Origin: Tepidibacillus_B infernus
GTDB lineage: Bacteria; Bacillota; Bacilli; Tepidibacillales; Tepidibacillaceae
Assembly (NCBI RefSeq): GCF_048898065.1
Contig: NZ_JBLWFI010000004.1
Span: forward strand, 1 to 63,890
Length of the DNA: 63,890 nt
Direction: 5' to 3'
In this document: piece by piece, positions 1-8,343 of the stretch
Numbering within the stretch: the stretch's first letter is position 1
Layout of the letters: each line of letters opens with the position of its first letter
Notes under the pieces: model-generated
Told to the model about the DNA's origin: nothing
The model's input: only the letters and a program-made list of their open reading frames with translations
Databases searched by the model: none
Translations under genes and position numbers: made by a program

Positions 1-6
1 TCTCAT
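1..6 (-). CDS. Start of an unknown minus-strand gene (2 codons visible)
   Basis: Read on the minus strand, an ATG at 6-4 is preceded, 8 nt upstream, by a perfect Shine-Dalgarno AAGGAGGT (complement of 15-22). That pairing strongly suggests a real gene start running out of the window to the left, divergent from the HAD hydrolase gene. Only Met-Arg is visible, so nothing can be said about the product. Confidence 0.45.
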
Positions 7-120
7 TGACTATGACCTCCTTGTAGGGTGGATGATTGAGTAAACTTGGTTAAGTATTTCAATCATATCATAGTCACTGGGATATTTTTGTGTCTAAAAA
101 CATTATTTCATACACCAGAA

Positions 121-284
121 AGTATAACTTTCTTGCACTTGTCATTTAGGGGTTTGTATATTCCATAAGTTGCGACTTTCAAAAGTGCCCTTCTCTCCTT
201 AATCTTTATTCATAGAAGGGCACGGATGACGGAGCACGATGGAATATACAATCTTTTCTTATGAAAGTCGAAGAAAGTTATTGT
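121..284. repeat. Long imperfect inverted repeat between divergent genes
   Basis: Two arms of about 70 bp (124-194 and 214-281) flank a 19-nt centre. Perfectly paired blocks are ATAACTTTCTT (124-134 with 271-281, 11 bp), TGTATATTCCAT (155-166 with 239-250, 12 bp) and GTGCCCTTCT (185-194 with 214-223, 10 bp). The gap between the first two blocks is 20 nt on both sides. No ORF lies inside and no poly-T follows, and the flanking genes diverge, so it is unlikely to be a terminator. The rest of 23-376 contains no gene that I can see. The element could be a MITE remnant or a large regulatory hairpin. No clear target duplication is visible. Confidence 0.6.
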
Positions 285-323
285 GTTTTGAAAGCTAGGG
301 GAGTAAAAAACGTTAAGTTGTTA

Positions 324-329
324 TATAAT
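324..329 (+). promoter_or_regulatory. Possible -10 box of the HAD hydrolase gene
   Basis: A perfect TATAAT lies 48 nt before the TTG start. No recognisable -35 sits 16-18 nt upstream, so the promoter assignment is weak. Confidence 0.3.
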
Positions 330-376
330 GAGAAATAATAAATGCACTTTTCTTCTTTAAGAAAGGAGTATATAAA

Positions 377-1039
377 TTGAACAATGAAGTGGATACTATC
401 ATCTTTGATTTTGATGGAACATTATTTCAGACAGAAAAATTAGTGATTCCATCATTTGAGAAAACCTTTGCAAGATTGGAAGCTGAAGGGTATTACATAG
501 GGAAAAAATTTAGTGAAGAGGAATTATTATCTGTTATAGGAAAGACATTAGAAGATATATGGCAAACATTATTACCTCATCTTTCCTTAGAAGCACATAA
601 AAAAGCAAATGATTATATGCTCCATTATGAGATTGAGGGAGTAAGCGAAGGATACGGAGCTTTATACCCTCAAGTCATTGAGACTTTATTACAATTAAAA
701 AATCAAGGTTATCGGTTGTTTGTTGCCAGTAATGGGCTAGAAACATATATTAAAGAACTTGCAAAAGCTTTTCGTATTGATCATTATTTTGAAGCAATGT
801 ATAGTGCTGGCGAATTTGAAACAAAGAGCAAAAATGATTTAGTAAAAAAACTGGTTCAAGATTATTCGATTGAAAATGGAGTAATGGTAGGAGATCGACA
901 ATCTGATGTTGAAGCAGGTAAAACGAATAAGCTTTTTGTGATTGGATGTGATTTTGGCTTTTCATCTAAGGATGAATTAAAAAATGCAGATGTGGTCATT
1001 CAATCCTTTGATCAAATTTTGGCAGTGTTGAATGGCTAG
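377..1039 (+). CDS. HAD-superfamily hydrolase, phosphoglycolate phosphatase-like
   Basis: This 220-residue protein has the haloacid dehalogenase motifs in order. Motif I is DFDGT with the nucleophile Asp11 and the acid Asp13. A motif II Ser occurs in VASNGLE near residue 119, a motif III Lys lies around 150, and motif IV is GDRQSD near 174. A helical cap is inserted between motifs I and II, as in Gph/PpaX-type phosphatases. It probably dephosphorylates a small phosphorylated metabolite in the cytoplasm; the substrate cannot be told from sequence. The start is TTG at 377 behind GAAAGGAG (361-368); the nearby ATG at 384 is out of frame. It is monocistronic, with an intrinsic terminator at 1090-1118. 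Confidence 0.85.
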   Translation: MNNEVDTIIFDFDGTLFQTEKLVIPSFEKTFARLEAEGYYIGKKFSEEELLSVIGKTLEDIWQTLLPHLSLEAHKKANDYMLHYEIEGVSEGYGALYPQVIETLLQLKNQGYRLFVASNGLETYIKELAKAFRIDHYFEAMYSAGEFETKSKNDLVKKLVQDYSIENGVMVGDRQSDVEAGKTNKLFVIGCDFGFSSKDELKNADVVIQSFDQILAVLNG

Positions 1040-1089
1040 AATCAATCAAACAAGTGAAGGGTGTAAAAGAAGTATATCTTGGTTAAAAT

Positions 1090-1118
1090 ACAGAGTAGTA
1101 TTCTGCTCTGTTTTTTTT
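1090..1118 (+). terminator. Intrinsic terminator after the HAD hydrolase gene
   Basis: A 9-bp stem (ACAGAGTAG with CTGCTCTGT, one G-T pair) is followed by eight T residues. It separates the hydrolase gene from the ctsR operon promoter. Confidence 0.85.
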
Positions 1119-1166
1119 ATATAACCAATGCTTCAAAGATGAAAAGTTCGAGTAACTTTTAGGGAA

Positions 1167-1195
1167 TTGGCAAAATACAAAATAGATATTATAAT
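1167..1195 (+). promoter_or_regulatory. Sigma-A promoter of the ctsR-mcsA-mcsB-clpC operon
   Basis: The -35 box TTGGCA (1167-1172) and the -10 box TATAAT (1190-1195) are separated by 17 bp. The expected start site near 1202 lies at the edge of the CtsR operator. Confidence 0.85.
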
Positions 1196-1204
1196 ATAAA
1201 TAAA

Positions 1205-1221
1205 GGTCAAAGTTAGTCAAA
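1205..1221 (+). promoter_or_regulatory. CtsR operator
   Basis: The heptad direct repeat GGTCAAA-gtt-AGTCAAA matches the CtsR box, which is two GGTCAAA-like heptads spaced by 3 nt. It begins just downstream of the -10 box, so bound CtsR should block initiation. This fits the known autoregulation of ctsR operons under heat and protein stress. Confidence 0.9.
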
Positions 1222-1249
1222 GTCAATTTTATTTCGATTGGAGGATAGA

Positions 1250-1711
1250 ATGAGGAATATATCTGACATCATTGAACAATTTTTAAAAACCGCTCTTGAA
1301 TTTAGTGACGACGGGGTTATTGAAGTTCAAAGAAGTGAACTAGCAGAAAAATTCCAAGTTGTTCCCTCCCAAATTAACTATGTAATCAGTACCCGTTTTT
1401 CACTAGAAAAAGGATTTTCTGTTGAAAGTAAAAGAGGTGGTGGAGGTTACATTAGGATAAAAAAGTTAGAAATTGAATCAAACGATTCTTTTTATAAGGC
1501 TTTAAATAAATTGATAGGGTCAGAAATTGCTCAATCACAAGCGATTACTATAATAGAAAGATTAAAAGAAGAAAAGATTATTAATGAAAATGAGTATTCC
1601 ATCATAAAATCAATTATTAGTAGAGAAGTACTAAGTTTACCATTACCAATACGTGATCAAATCCGTTCAAATATACTAAAGGCAACATTAAGGGTTATTT
1701 TTTCGAAATAG
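1250..1711 (+). CDS. ctsR: Transcriptional repressor CtsR
   Basis: CtsR is the class III heat-shock repressor controlling clpC, clpP and related genes. It dimerises and binds GGTCAAA heptads. The 153-residue protein has the N-terminal winged helix-turn-helix with the thermosensing tetraglycine loop (RGGGGY, Gly63-66) and a C-terminal dimerisation domain that receives the McsB/ClpC signal. I place the start at ATG 1250, behind GGAGG at 1240-1244. The TTG at 1238 would put the ribosome-binding site inside the gene, and alignment with known CtsR (M-x-N-I-S-D-I-I-E) favours 1250. It is the first gene of the operon and its operator is visible directly upstream. Confidence 0.97.
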   Translation: MRNISDIIEQFLKTALEFSDDGVIEVQRSELAEKFQVVPSQINYVISTRFSLEKGFSVESKRGGGGYIRIKKLEIESNDSFYKALNKLIGSEIAQSQAITIIERLKEEKIINENEYSIIKSIISREVLSLPLPIRDQIRSNILKATLRVIFSK

Positions 1712-1726
1712 AAGGAGGGAAGTTGA

Positions 1727-2254
1727 ATGCTTTGCGAAAATTGTGGGGAAAAACCAGCAACACTTCACTTTACCAAAATTATAAATGGACAAAAGAACGA
1801 AATGCATTTATGTGAGCAATGTGCAAAGGAAAAAGGAGAAATCATACCTACTGATACAAATGTTTTTTCATTTCCCCAGTTACTATCAGGATTATTAAAT
1901 TTTGACCAAATGGTACATGGTCATTCTCCAAATACATCTATGGATCCTTTACGTTGTAAAAATTGCGGTTTAACTTTTAATCAATTCAAAAAAACGGGTA
2001 AGTTTGGATGTAGTGACTGTTACCAATATTTTGAGCCTCAATTGGAACCCATTTTTAGACGAATCCATGGCAATAGTCAGCATAGTGGCAAAGTTCCTAC
2101 TCGTACAGGGGGAAAAATAAAATTAAAGAAGGAACTTCGAGAATTAAAGGATCAACTTCAAAAAAAGATAGCTTTAGAGGAATTTGAAGAAGCGGCAAAA
2201 ATTAGGGATAAAATTAAAGAACTTGAGCTCAAACTTACGGAAAGACGGGGTTGA
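1727..2254 (+). CDS. mcsA: McsA, zinc-binding activator of the McsB arginine kinase
   Basis: McsA stimulates McsB and helps relieve CtsR repression. The 175-residue protein has two treble-clef-like cysteine clusters. One is at the N-terminus (C3xxC6 and C29xxC32); a second lies around residues 84-105 (CKNC and CSDC). A C-terminal UVR-type coiled coil (about residues 133-170, EEFEEAAKIRDKIKEL) is of the kind that contacts ClpC. The gene lies 15 nt after ctsR behind GGAGGG, so it is co-transcribed and CtsR-controlled. Confidence 0.95.
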   Translation: MLCENCGEKPATLHFTKIINGQKNEMHLCEQCAKEKGEIIPTDTNVFSFPQLLSGLLNFDQMVHGHSPNTSMDPLRCKNCGLTFNQFKKTGKFGCSDCYQYFEPQLEPIFRRIHGNSQHSGKVPTRTGGKIKLKKELRELKDQLQKKIALEEFEEAAKIRDKIKELELKLTERRG

Positions 2255-2260
2255 GGCGAA

Positions 2261-3322
2261 ATGTCATTAGATCGATTTTTAAGAAATCCAATAAGTGAAT
2301 GGATGAGTGGTGCTGGACCTGAATCAGATATTGTGATCAGTAGTCGATTACGTTTAGCAAGAAATTTAAGAAATCATCCTTTCCCTTTGTTAGAAACTGA
2401 TTCTGAAGCGCGAGCAGTAGTTGATGAAATCAGTAGGGCTTTGAACCAAGAAGCAATAAAGAAAATTAGTAAATTTGAATTAATTGAAATAGAACATTTA
2501 AGTGAGCTACAAAGAAGGGTTCTGGTAGAAAAACATTTAATCAGTCCAAATCTAGCTCATGAATCCCGTAGAGGGGCTGTATCGCTAAGTGAAAATGAAG
2601 CAATTAGTATTATGATCAATGAGGAAGACCATCTTAGGATTCAATGTTTATATCCGGGATTTCAAATTTATGAGGCTTGGAAAATGGCAAATCAAATAGA
2701 TGATTTATTAGAGCAAAAGCTTGAATATGCTTTTGATGAGAAAAGAGGTTACTTGACCAGTTGCCCAACAAATGTAGGTACAGGAATTAGAGCATCTGTT
2801 ATGCTTCATTTGCCGGCATTGGTTATAACGGGACAAATCAACCGAATCATCTCTGCTATTACTCAAGTAGGATTAACCGTTAGAGGGATATATGGTGAGG
2901 GAAGTGAAGCACTAGGTAATCTATTTCAGATATCCAATCAGATTACCTTAGGACAAACGGAAGAGGATATTATTGATAATTTACAAGGGGTCGTTAACCA
3001 AATTATCGACCATGAAAGACAATTTAGAAAAAACTTGCTTCTGGAATCTAAAACAAAGTTAGAAGATAGGGTTGGAAGATCCTATGGTATTTTATCTTAT
3101 GCAAAAATAATGGATTCTAAGGAAGCAATGCAACGATTGTCAGATGTAAGGCTAGGAATAGATTTGGCGATGATTAAAGGTGTTTCATCAACAATATTAA
3201 ATGAATTGATGGTATTGACTCAACCAGGTTTTCTACAATTGGATGCCGGTAATGTCCTAACACCAGAGGAAAGAGATGTGCGTAGAGCTACAATCATTAG
3301 AGAAAGATTAACTAAAAGGTAA
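2261..3322 (+). CDS. mcsB: Protein arginine kinase McsB
   Basis: McsB phosphorylates arginine residues on misfolded proteins and on CtsR, marking them for ClpC-ClpP. The 353-residue sequence shows the guanido-kinase fold. It has the SSRLRLARN nucleotide-binding stretch near residue 27, NEEDHLRIQ near 120, and the active-site loop TSCPTNVGTG with the catalytic-region Cys near 168. The C-terminal part (RDVRRA region) corresponds to the dimerisation and phosphoarginine-binding segment. It starts 6 nt after mcsA, and its length matches the family. Confidence 0.96.
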   Translation: MSLDRFLRNPISEWMSGAGPESDIVISSRLRLARNLRNHPFPLLETDSEARAVVDEISRALNQEAIKKISKFELIEIEHLSELQRRVLVEKHLISPNLAHESRRGAVSLSENEAISIMINEEDHLRIQCLYPGFQIYEAWKMANQIDDLLEQKLEYAFDEKRGYLTSCPTNVGTGIRASVMLHLPALVITGQINRIISAITQVGLTVRGIYGEGSEALGNLFQISNQITLGQTEEDIIDNLQGVVNQIIDHERQFRKNLLLESKTKLEDRVGRSYGILSYAKIMDSKEAMQRLSDVRLGIDLAMIKGVSSTILNELMVLTQPGFLQLDAGNVLTPEERDVRRATIIRERLTKR

Positions 3323-3341
3323 AAAGAAGGAGGAAAAAATC

Positions 3342-5759
3342 ATGATGTTCGGACGCTTTACTGAAAGATCACAAAAGGTTTTAGCATTAGCTCAAGAAGA
3401 GGCTGTTAGACTTGGGCATTATAATATAGGAACTGAACATATTTTATTAGGGTTAGTTAAAGAGGGAGAAGGAATTGCGGCAAAAGCTTTGCAATCTTTA
3501 AATATCAGCTTAGAAAAAGTTCAAGCTGAAGTTGAGTCCTTAATAGGTAAAGGCCAAGGGAAACCTATGACCATTTCCTATACGCCTAGAGCAAAGAAAG
3601 TAATAGAGTTATCAATGGACGAAGCTAGGAAATTGGGACATACTTATGTGGGAACTGAGCATATCTTATTAGGGCTTATCCGTGAAGGAGAAGGCGTAGC
3701 AGCAAGGGTACTAAATAATTTAGGTGTTAGCTTAAATAAAGCTAGGCAACAAGTATTGCAATTACTTGGAAACACAGAGGCGGTTTCATCGCATCAGCCG
3801 CATCACGCTAACCATAATACCCCAACTTTAGATTCTTTAGCGAGAGACCTTACTTTTATTGCGAAAAATGGTGAATTAGACCCTGTGATTGGTAGAGAAA
3901 AGGAAATTGAACGTGTGATTCAAGTATTAAGTCGAAGAACAAAAAATAACCCAGTTCTGATTGGAGAACCTGGAGTTGGGAAAACAGCAATTGCAGAAGG
4001 GTTGGCTCAGAGAATCGTAAATAATGAGATTCCTGAAACATTAAGGGATAAAAGAGTGATGTCACTAGACATGGGGACTTTAGTAGCCGGAACAAAATAT
4101 CGTGGTGAGTTTGAGGATCGGCTAAAAAAGGTAATGGAGGAAATTCGACAAGCCGGTAATATCATTCTATTTATCGATGAACTTCATACGCTAATAGGAG
4201 CAGGTGGAGCAGAAGGGGCTATTGATGCCTCAAATATTCTAAAACCTGCCTTAGCTAGAGGTGAGCTGCAAGCAATCGGTGCAACAACTTTGGATGAGTA
4301 TCGTAAATATATTGAAAAAGACGCTGCGTTAGAGCGTCGTTTTCAACCCATTATGGTTGATCCACCAACTGTTGAAGAAACAATACAAATCTTAAAAGGA
4401 TTAAGAGATCGCTATGAAGCACATCATCGGGTGAAAATTTCTGATGAAGCAATTGAACAAGCGGTGAAATTATCTGATCGATATATCACTGATCGTTTCT
4501 TACCAGACAAAGCAATTGATTTGATTGATGAAGCTGCTTCAAAAGTTCGCCTTCATAGCTATACAGTCCCACCAAATTTAAAAGAATTAGAGGAAAAATT
4601 AGCCGAAATCAAAAAGGAAAAGGATTCTGCTGTACAGAGTCAGGAATTTGAAAAGGCAGCTTCTTTAAGGGATAGAGAACAACAACTAAAAGAAGAATTA
4701 GAAGTAACCAAAAATAAATGGAAGGAACAGCAGGGACGTACAGACACAGAGGTCTCTATTGATGATATTTCTCATGTGGTTGCTAGCTGGACAGGGATTC
4801 CTGTAACAAAAATGGCTGAAGAAGAGACAGAACGATTATTAAAAATGGAATCGATATTACATGAAAGAGTTATCGGTCAAGAAGAAGCAGTTAAGGCAAT
4901 TTCTAGAGCGATTCGAAGAGCAAGAGCAGGACTTAAAGATCCTAAAAGACCTATTGGTTCATTTATTTTCCTTGGACCAACAGGGGTTGGAAAGACTGAA
5001 TTAGCAAGAGCATTAGCTGAAGCGATGTTTGGCGATGAGAATGCAGTCATTCGTATTGATATGTCGGAATATATGGAAAAACATGCAACCTCTCGTTTAA
5101 TTGGGGCACCTCCAGGATATGTTGGTTATGAAGAAGGTGGGCAATTAACTGAAAAGGTTAGAAGAAAGCCATACTCCGTCGTTTTACTTGATGAAATAGA
5201 AAAAGCTCATCCAGAAGTCTTTAATATTCTATTGCAAGTTTTAGAAGATGGTCGTTTAACAGATGGTAAAGGAAGAATGGTTGATTTTAAAAACACAGTA
5301 GTGATTATGACATCCAATGTTGGCGCCGAGATGATTAAGAAAGACACTGGATTAGGATTTACAACGAGAACAGCAGAAGATGATTATAAAAATATGAAGA
5401 ATCGAGTCATGAGTGAGTTAAAACGTAACTTTAGACCTGAGTTCTTGAACAGAATTGATGAAGTGATTGTTTTCCATGCACTTTCAAAAGAGGATATTAA
5501 GGAAATTGTTACTCTTATGGCCAATCAGTTGCGTGAAAGGTTAAAAGAACAAGGAATTGATTTTATACTAAATGAAGGAGCGAAAGAGTTCTTAGCAAAA
5601 GAAGGATATGATCCTAATTTTGGTGCTCGCCCTTTGCGTAGAGCCATTCAAAAGCATATCGAAGATAAACTTTCTGAGGAACTTTTAAAAGGAAATATTA
5701 AGAAAGGTGACGTTGTAACGATAGATGTTGAAAATGATGCCTTAGTCGTTAAAAAGTAA
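3342..5759 (+). CDS. clpC: ATP-dependent Clp protease ATPase subunit ClpC
   Basis: ClpC is the AAA+ unfoldase that feeds ClpP and works with the McsB arginine-phosphorylation and MecA adaptor systems. Its 805 residues contain two Clp-N repeats (about 1-140) and a first AAA module with Walker A GEPGVGKT. Next comes a middle coiled-coil domain with an embedded UVR motif (EFEKAASLRD), then a second AAA module with Walker A GPTGVGKTE and the SRLIGAPPGYVGY pore region. An LGF tripeptide near residue 669 is at the position of the ClpP-docking loop, and a ClpB-D2 small domain closes the protein. It is the last gene of the CtsR operon and is followed by a hairpin terminator. Confidence 0.98.
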   Translation: MMFGRFTERSQKVLALAQEEAVRLGHYNIGTEHILLGLVKEGEGIAAKALQSLNISLEKVQAEVESLIGKGQGKPMTISYTPRAKKVIELSMDEARKLGHTYVGTEHILLGLIREGEGVAARVLNNLGVSLNKARQQVLQLLGNTEAVSSHQPHHANHNTPTLDSLARDLTFIAKNGELDPVIGREKEIERVIQVLSRRTKNNPVLIGEPGVGKTAIAEGLAQRIVNNEIPETLRDKRVMSLDMGTLVAGTKYRGEFEDRLKKVMEEIRQAGNIILFIDELHTLIGAGGAEGAIDASNILKPALARGELQAIGATTLDEYRKYIEKDAALERRFQPIMVDPPTVEETIQILKGLRDRYEAHHRVKISDEAIEQAVKLSDRYITDRFLPDKAIDLIDEAASKVRLHSYTVPPNLKELEEKLAEIKKEKDSAVQSQEFEKAASLRDREQQLKEELEVTKNKWKEQQGRTDTEVSIDDISHVVASWTGIPVTKMAEEETERLLKMESILHERVIGQEEAVKAISRAIRRARAGLKDPKRPIGSFIFLGPTGVGKTELARALAEAMFGDENAVIRIDMSEYMEKHATSRLIGAPPGYVGYEEGGQLTEKVRRKPYSVVLLDEIEKAHPEVFNILLQVLEDGRLTDGKGRMVDFKNTVVIMTSNVGAEMIKKDTGLGFTTRTAEDDYKNMKNRVMSELKRNFRPEFLNRIDEVIVFHALSKEDIKEIVTLMANQLRERLKEQGIDFILNEGAKEFLAKEGYDPNFGARPLRRAIQKHIEDKLSEELLKGNIKKGDVVTIDVENDALVVKK

Positions 5760-5778
5760 TTTTTTAAAAAGTGTTATG

Positions 5779-5808
5779 AGGACTCTATTTAAGGGGTCCT
5801 TTTCTCTT
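5779..5808 (+). terminator. Probable intrinsic terminator after clpC
   Basis: AGGACTCT pairs with GGGGTCCT (8 bp including two G-T pairs) across a 6-nt loop, followed by a T-rich TTTTCTCTT tract. The U-tract is interrupted, so some readthrough is likely. Confidence 0.65.
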
Positions 5809-5812
5809 ATCG

Positions 5813-5841
5813 TTGTAGTTCGTAATTAAATACGGTATGAT
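5813..5841 (+). promoter_or_regulatory. Sigma-A promoter upstream of radA-disA
   Basis: TTGTAG (5813-5818) and TATGAT (5836-5841) are separated by 17 bp. They lie between the clpC terminator and the radA start. Confidence 0.65.
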
Positions 5842-5876
5842 ATATAAATAGTAGATATAAAAATGGGGAAATTTAG

Positions 5877-7241
5877 ATGAGTAAAATAAAAAGTAAATAT
5901 ATATGCCAAGAATGTGGATATGAAAGCCCAAAATGGATGGGAAAATGTCCAGGTTGTCATCAATGGAATACTATGGTAGAGGAAATAGAACAGAAAACAT
6001 CTAGTCCAAATCGTTTACAAATTTCCTGGTCTTCCTCCCCACAATCAATATCTGGAATAAATGTTGAAGAAGAGCCAAGAATAAATACAAATATAGAAGA
6101 ATTAAATCGTGTTTTAGGTGGAGGAATTGTACCAGGTTCCCTAATCTTGGTTGGTGGAGATCCTGGTATAGGAAAATCCACTTTATTGCTACAATCATCG
6201 CAAAGCATTGCTCGTTCAGGAAACCGTGTCTTGTATGTTTCGGGTGAAGAGTCAGTGAAACAGACGAAATTGCGAGCAGAACGTTTAGGGGTTCATGCAG
6301 AAGAGTTATGGGTATTAACTGAAAATCAATTAGAACAAATTGAAGCTCATATAGACAAGATCAATCCTATGATCGTTATTATTGATTCGATTCAAACAGT
6401 TTATCATCCACAGATCACTTCAGCCCCAGGAAGCGTAGCACAAGTTCGTGAATCGACAGCACACCTAATGAGGATTGCCAAATCAAAAGGTATCGCCATT
6501 TTTATTGTTGGTCATGTCACAAAACAAGGAGAAATTGCCGGACCCAGATTATTAGAACATATGGTAGACACTGTTTTATATTTTGAAGGGGAAAGACATC
6601 ATACCTATCGAATTCTAAGGGCAGTCAAAAATCGTTTCGGATCCACCAATGAAATGGGTATATTCGAAATGAAGGAGGAAGGTCTAATCGAGGTTAAAAA
6701 TCCTTCCGAATTATTTTTATCTGAGCGTCCAATGGGAGTCGCAGGTTCTTCTGTTGTTGCTAGTATGGAAGGGACTAGACCTGTGCTAGTAGAGGTACAG
6801 GCTTTATTATCACCTACTAGCTTTGTAACTCCTAGAAGAATGGCTACTGGGGTCGACCAACAACGTGTGGCTTTAATTATGGCAGTTTTAGAAAAAAGGT
6901 TAGGTATGTTTTTGCAAAATCAGGATGCTTTTGTTAATATCGCTGGAGGGGTAAAAATAGGAGAGCCTGCCATTGATCTCTCAATAGCAGTAAGTATCGC
7001 TTCTAGCTTTAGGGACAGAGCGGTTCGGTCACATGACGTATATATAGGTGAAATTGGTTTAACTGGTGAGGTAAGAGGGGTATCAAGAATTGAGCAAAGA
7101 GTTCTTGAAGCTAAAAAATTAGGCTTTAATCGGATTATCATACCCTTTAATAATATAAAAGGCTGGAATATTCCTTCAGGGGTCGAAGTGTTTGGGGTTA
7201 AAACCATTGCGGAAGCTCTAGATATTGCTTTGGGAGGGTAA
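5877..7241 (+). CDS. radA: DNA repair protein RadA (Sms)
   Basis: RadA is a RecA-like hexameric helicase that promotes branch migration in recombination and interacts functionally with DisA. The 454 residues contain an N-terminal C4 zinc finger (C10, C13, C24, C27) and a RecA-like core with Walker A GGDPGIGKST near residue 95. The RadA-specific KNRFG motif is visible in VKNRFGSTNEMG, and the C-terminus is a Lon-protease-like domain (LTGEVRGV region) without the serine protease function. The start ATG at 5877 follows GGGGAAA. disA begins 3 nt after the stop, so the two genes are coupled. Confidence 0.97.
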   Translation: MSKIKSKYICQECGYESPKWMGKCPGCHQWNTMVEEIEQKTSSPNRLQISWSSSPQSISGINVEEEPRINTNIEELNRVLGGGIVPGSLILVGGDPGIGKSTLLLQSSQSIARSGNRVLYVSGEESVKQTKLRAERLGVHAEELWVLTENQLEQIEAHIDKINPMIVIIDSIQTVYHPQITSAPGSVAQVRESTAHLMRIAKSKGIAIFIVGHVTKQGEIAGPRLLEHMVDTVLYFEGERHHTYRILRAVKNRFGSTNEMGIFEMKEEGLIEVKNPSELFLSERPMGVAGSSVVASMEGTRPVLVEVQALLSPTSFVTPRRMATGVDQQRVALIMAVLEKRLGMFLQNQDAFVNIAGGVKIGEPAIDLSIAVSIASSFRDRAVRSHDVYIGEIGLTGEVRGVSRIEQRVLEAKKLGFNRIIIPFNNIKGWNIPSGVEVFGVKTIAEALDIALGG

Positions 7242-7244
7242 GGC

Positions 7245-8324
7245 ATGACTAAAGAGATAAAAAGAGAAGAATTTATGAGCAGTGTTTTAAAATTAGTTGC
7301 ACCTGGAACCCCCTTTAGAGAAGGGTTAGAAAATGTTCTTAGGGCAAAAACTGGCGGGTTGATTGTCGTTGGATATAGTAATGAAGTAATGGATATCGTA
7401 GATGGGGGATTTTCCATCAATTGTGACTTTACGCCTGCCCACCTATACGAATTGGCGAAAATGGATGGAGCGATTATTTTAAGTGATGATTTGAAAAGGA
7501 TTTTATTTGCTAACACCCATTTAAATCCCGATACTGCTATTTCTTCAAGTGAAACAGGAATAAGGCATCGAACAGCGGAAAGGGTTGCAAAACAAACAGG
7601 CCATTTGGTCATTTCTATTTCACAAAGAAGAAATGTCATCACCTTATATCAAGGTAATTATCGTTATGCTTTAAAAGATATTGGTGTTATTTTAACGAAA
7701 GCAAATCAAGCGATACAAACACTAGAAAAATATAAATCTGTTTTGGATCAGGCTCTTACGAATTTATCAGCTATGGAATTCGAAGAATTAGTCACTTTAA
7801 ATGATGTTGTATTGGTCATACAAAGAATTGAAATGGTTCAGCGAATAAAATCTGAAATTGAGCGATTTATCAATGAATTAGGAACAGAAGGTCGTTTGAT
7901 TAGCATGCAACTTGAAGAATTGGTAGCAAATATTGAAAATGAAGCGTACCGTTTAATGAAAGACTACCATAAAGAGCAAAATGAAGAAGAAGTTAAACGT
8001 GTCTTAACTGAGTTAAAGAAATTAACTCCAGATGAATTATTGGAAAGCCAAAATATTGTTCGTTTACTTGGATATACAGGTAACATCAATATTCAAGAAG
8101 AACCTGTTTCTCCTAGAGGTTTCCGTATATTAAGTCGAATTCCAAAGTTGCCAAGTCCAATTATTAACAATTTAGTAGAGCAATTTTCTCAATTATCAAG
8201 AGTGATGATGGCAACAATTGAAGAATTAGATGATGTTGATGGAATTGGTGAGGTTCGAGCTAGGGCGATTAAAGAAGGACTCAAGCGAATCCAGGAACAA
8301 GTCTTCATTGATCGACATATTTAA
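7245..8324 (+). CDS. disA: DNA integrity scanning protein DisA, diadenylate cyclase
   Basis: DisA makes cyclic di-AMP from two ATP and scans DNA for branched structures, halting sporulation when damage is found. The 359-residue protein carries the DAC domain with the catalytic DGA (residues 74-76) and RHR (107-109) motifs. A helical spine follows, and the C-terminal helix-hairpin-helix DNA-binding domain (DVDGIGEVRARAIKEGL, about 328-344) is intact. All diagnostic motifs are present, so an active cyclase is expected. It sits directly after radA, as in other Bacillales. Confidence 0.97.
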   Translation: MTKEIKREEFMSSVLKLVAPGTPFREGLENVLRAKTGGLIVVGYSNEVMDIVDGGFSINCDFTPAHLYELAKMDGAIILSDDLKRILFANTHLNPDTAISSSETGIRHRTAERVAKQTGHLVISISQRRNVITLYQGNYRYALKDIGVILTKANQAIQTLEKYKSVLDQALTNLSAMEFEELVTLNDVVLVIQRIEMVQRIKSEIERFINELGTEGRLISMQLEELVANIENEAYRLMKDYHKEQNEEEVKRVLTELKKLTPDELLESQNIVRLLGYTGNINIQEEPVSPRGFRILSRIPKLPSPIINNLVEQFSQLSRVMMATIEELDDVDGIGEVRARAIKEGLKRIQEQVFIDRHI

Positions 8325-8343
8325 ACTCTATTGAGGTGAGATT

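Noticed and set aside
6920..7642. Minus-strand open frame of 240 codons spanning the radA-disA junction
   Set aside because: It is antisense to two well-conserved genes whose motifs are intact, has no ribosome-binding site or recognisable domain, and its residue composition is that of a shadow frame.
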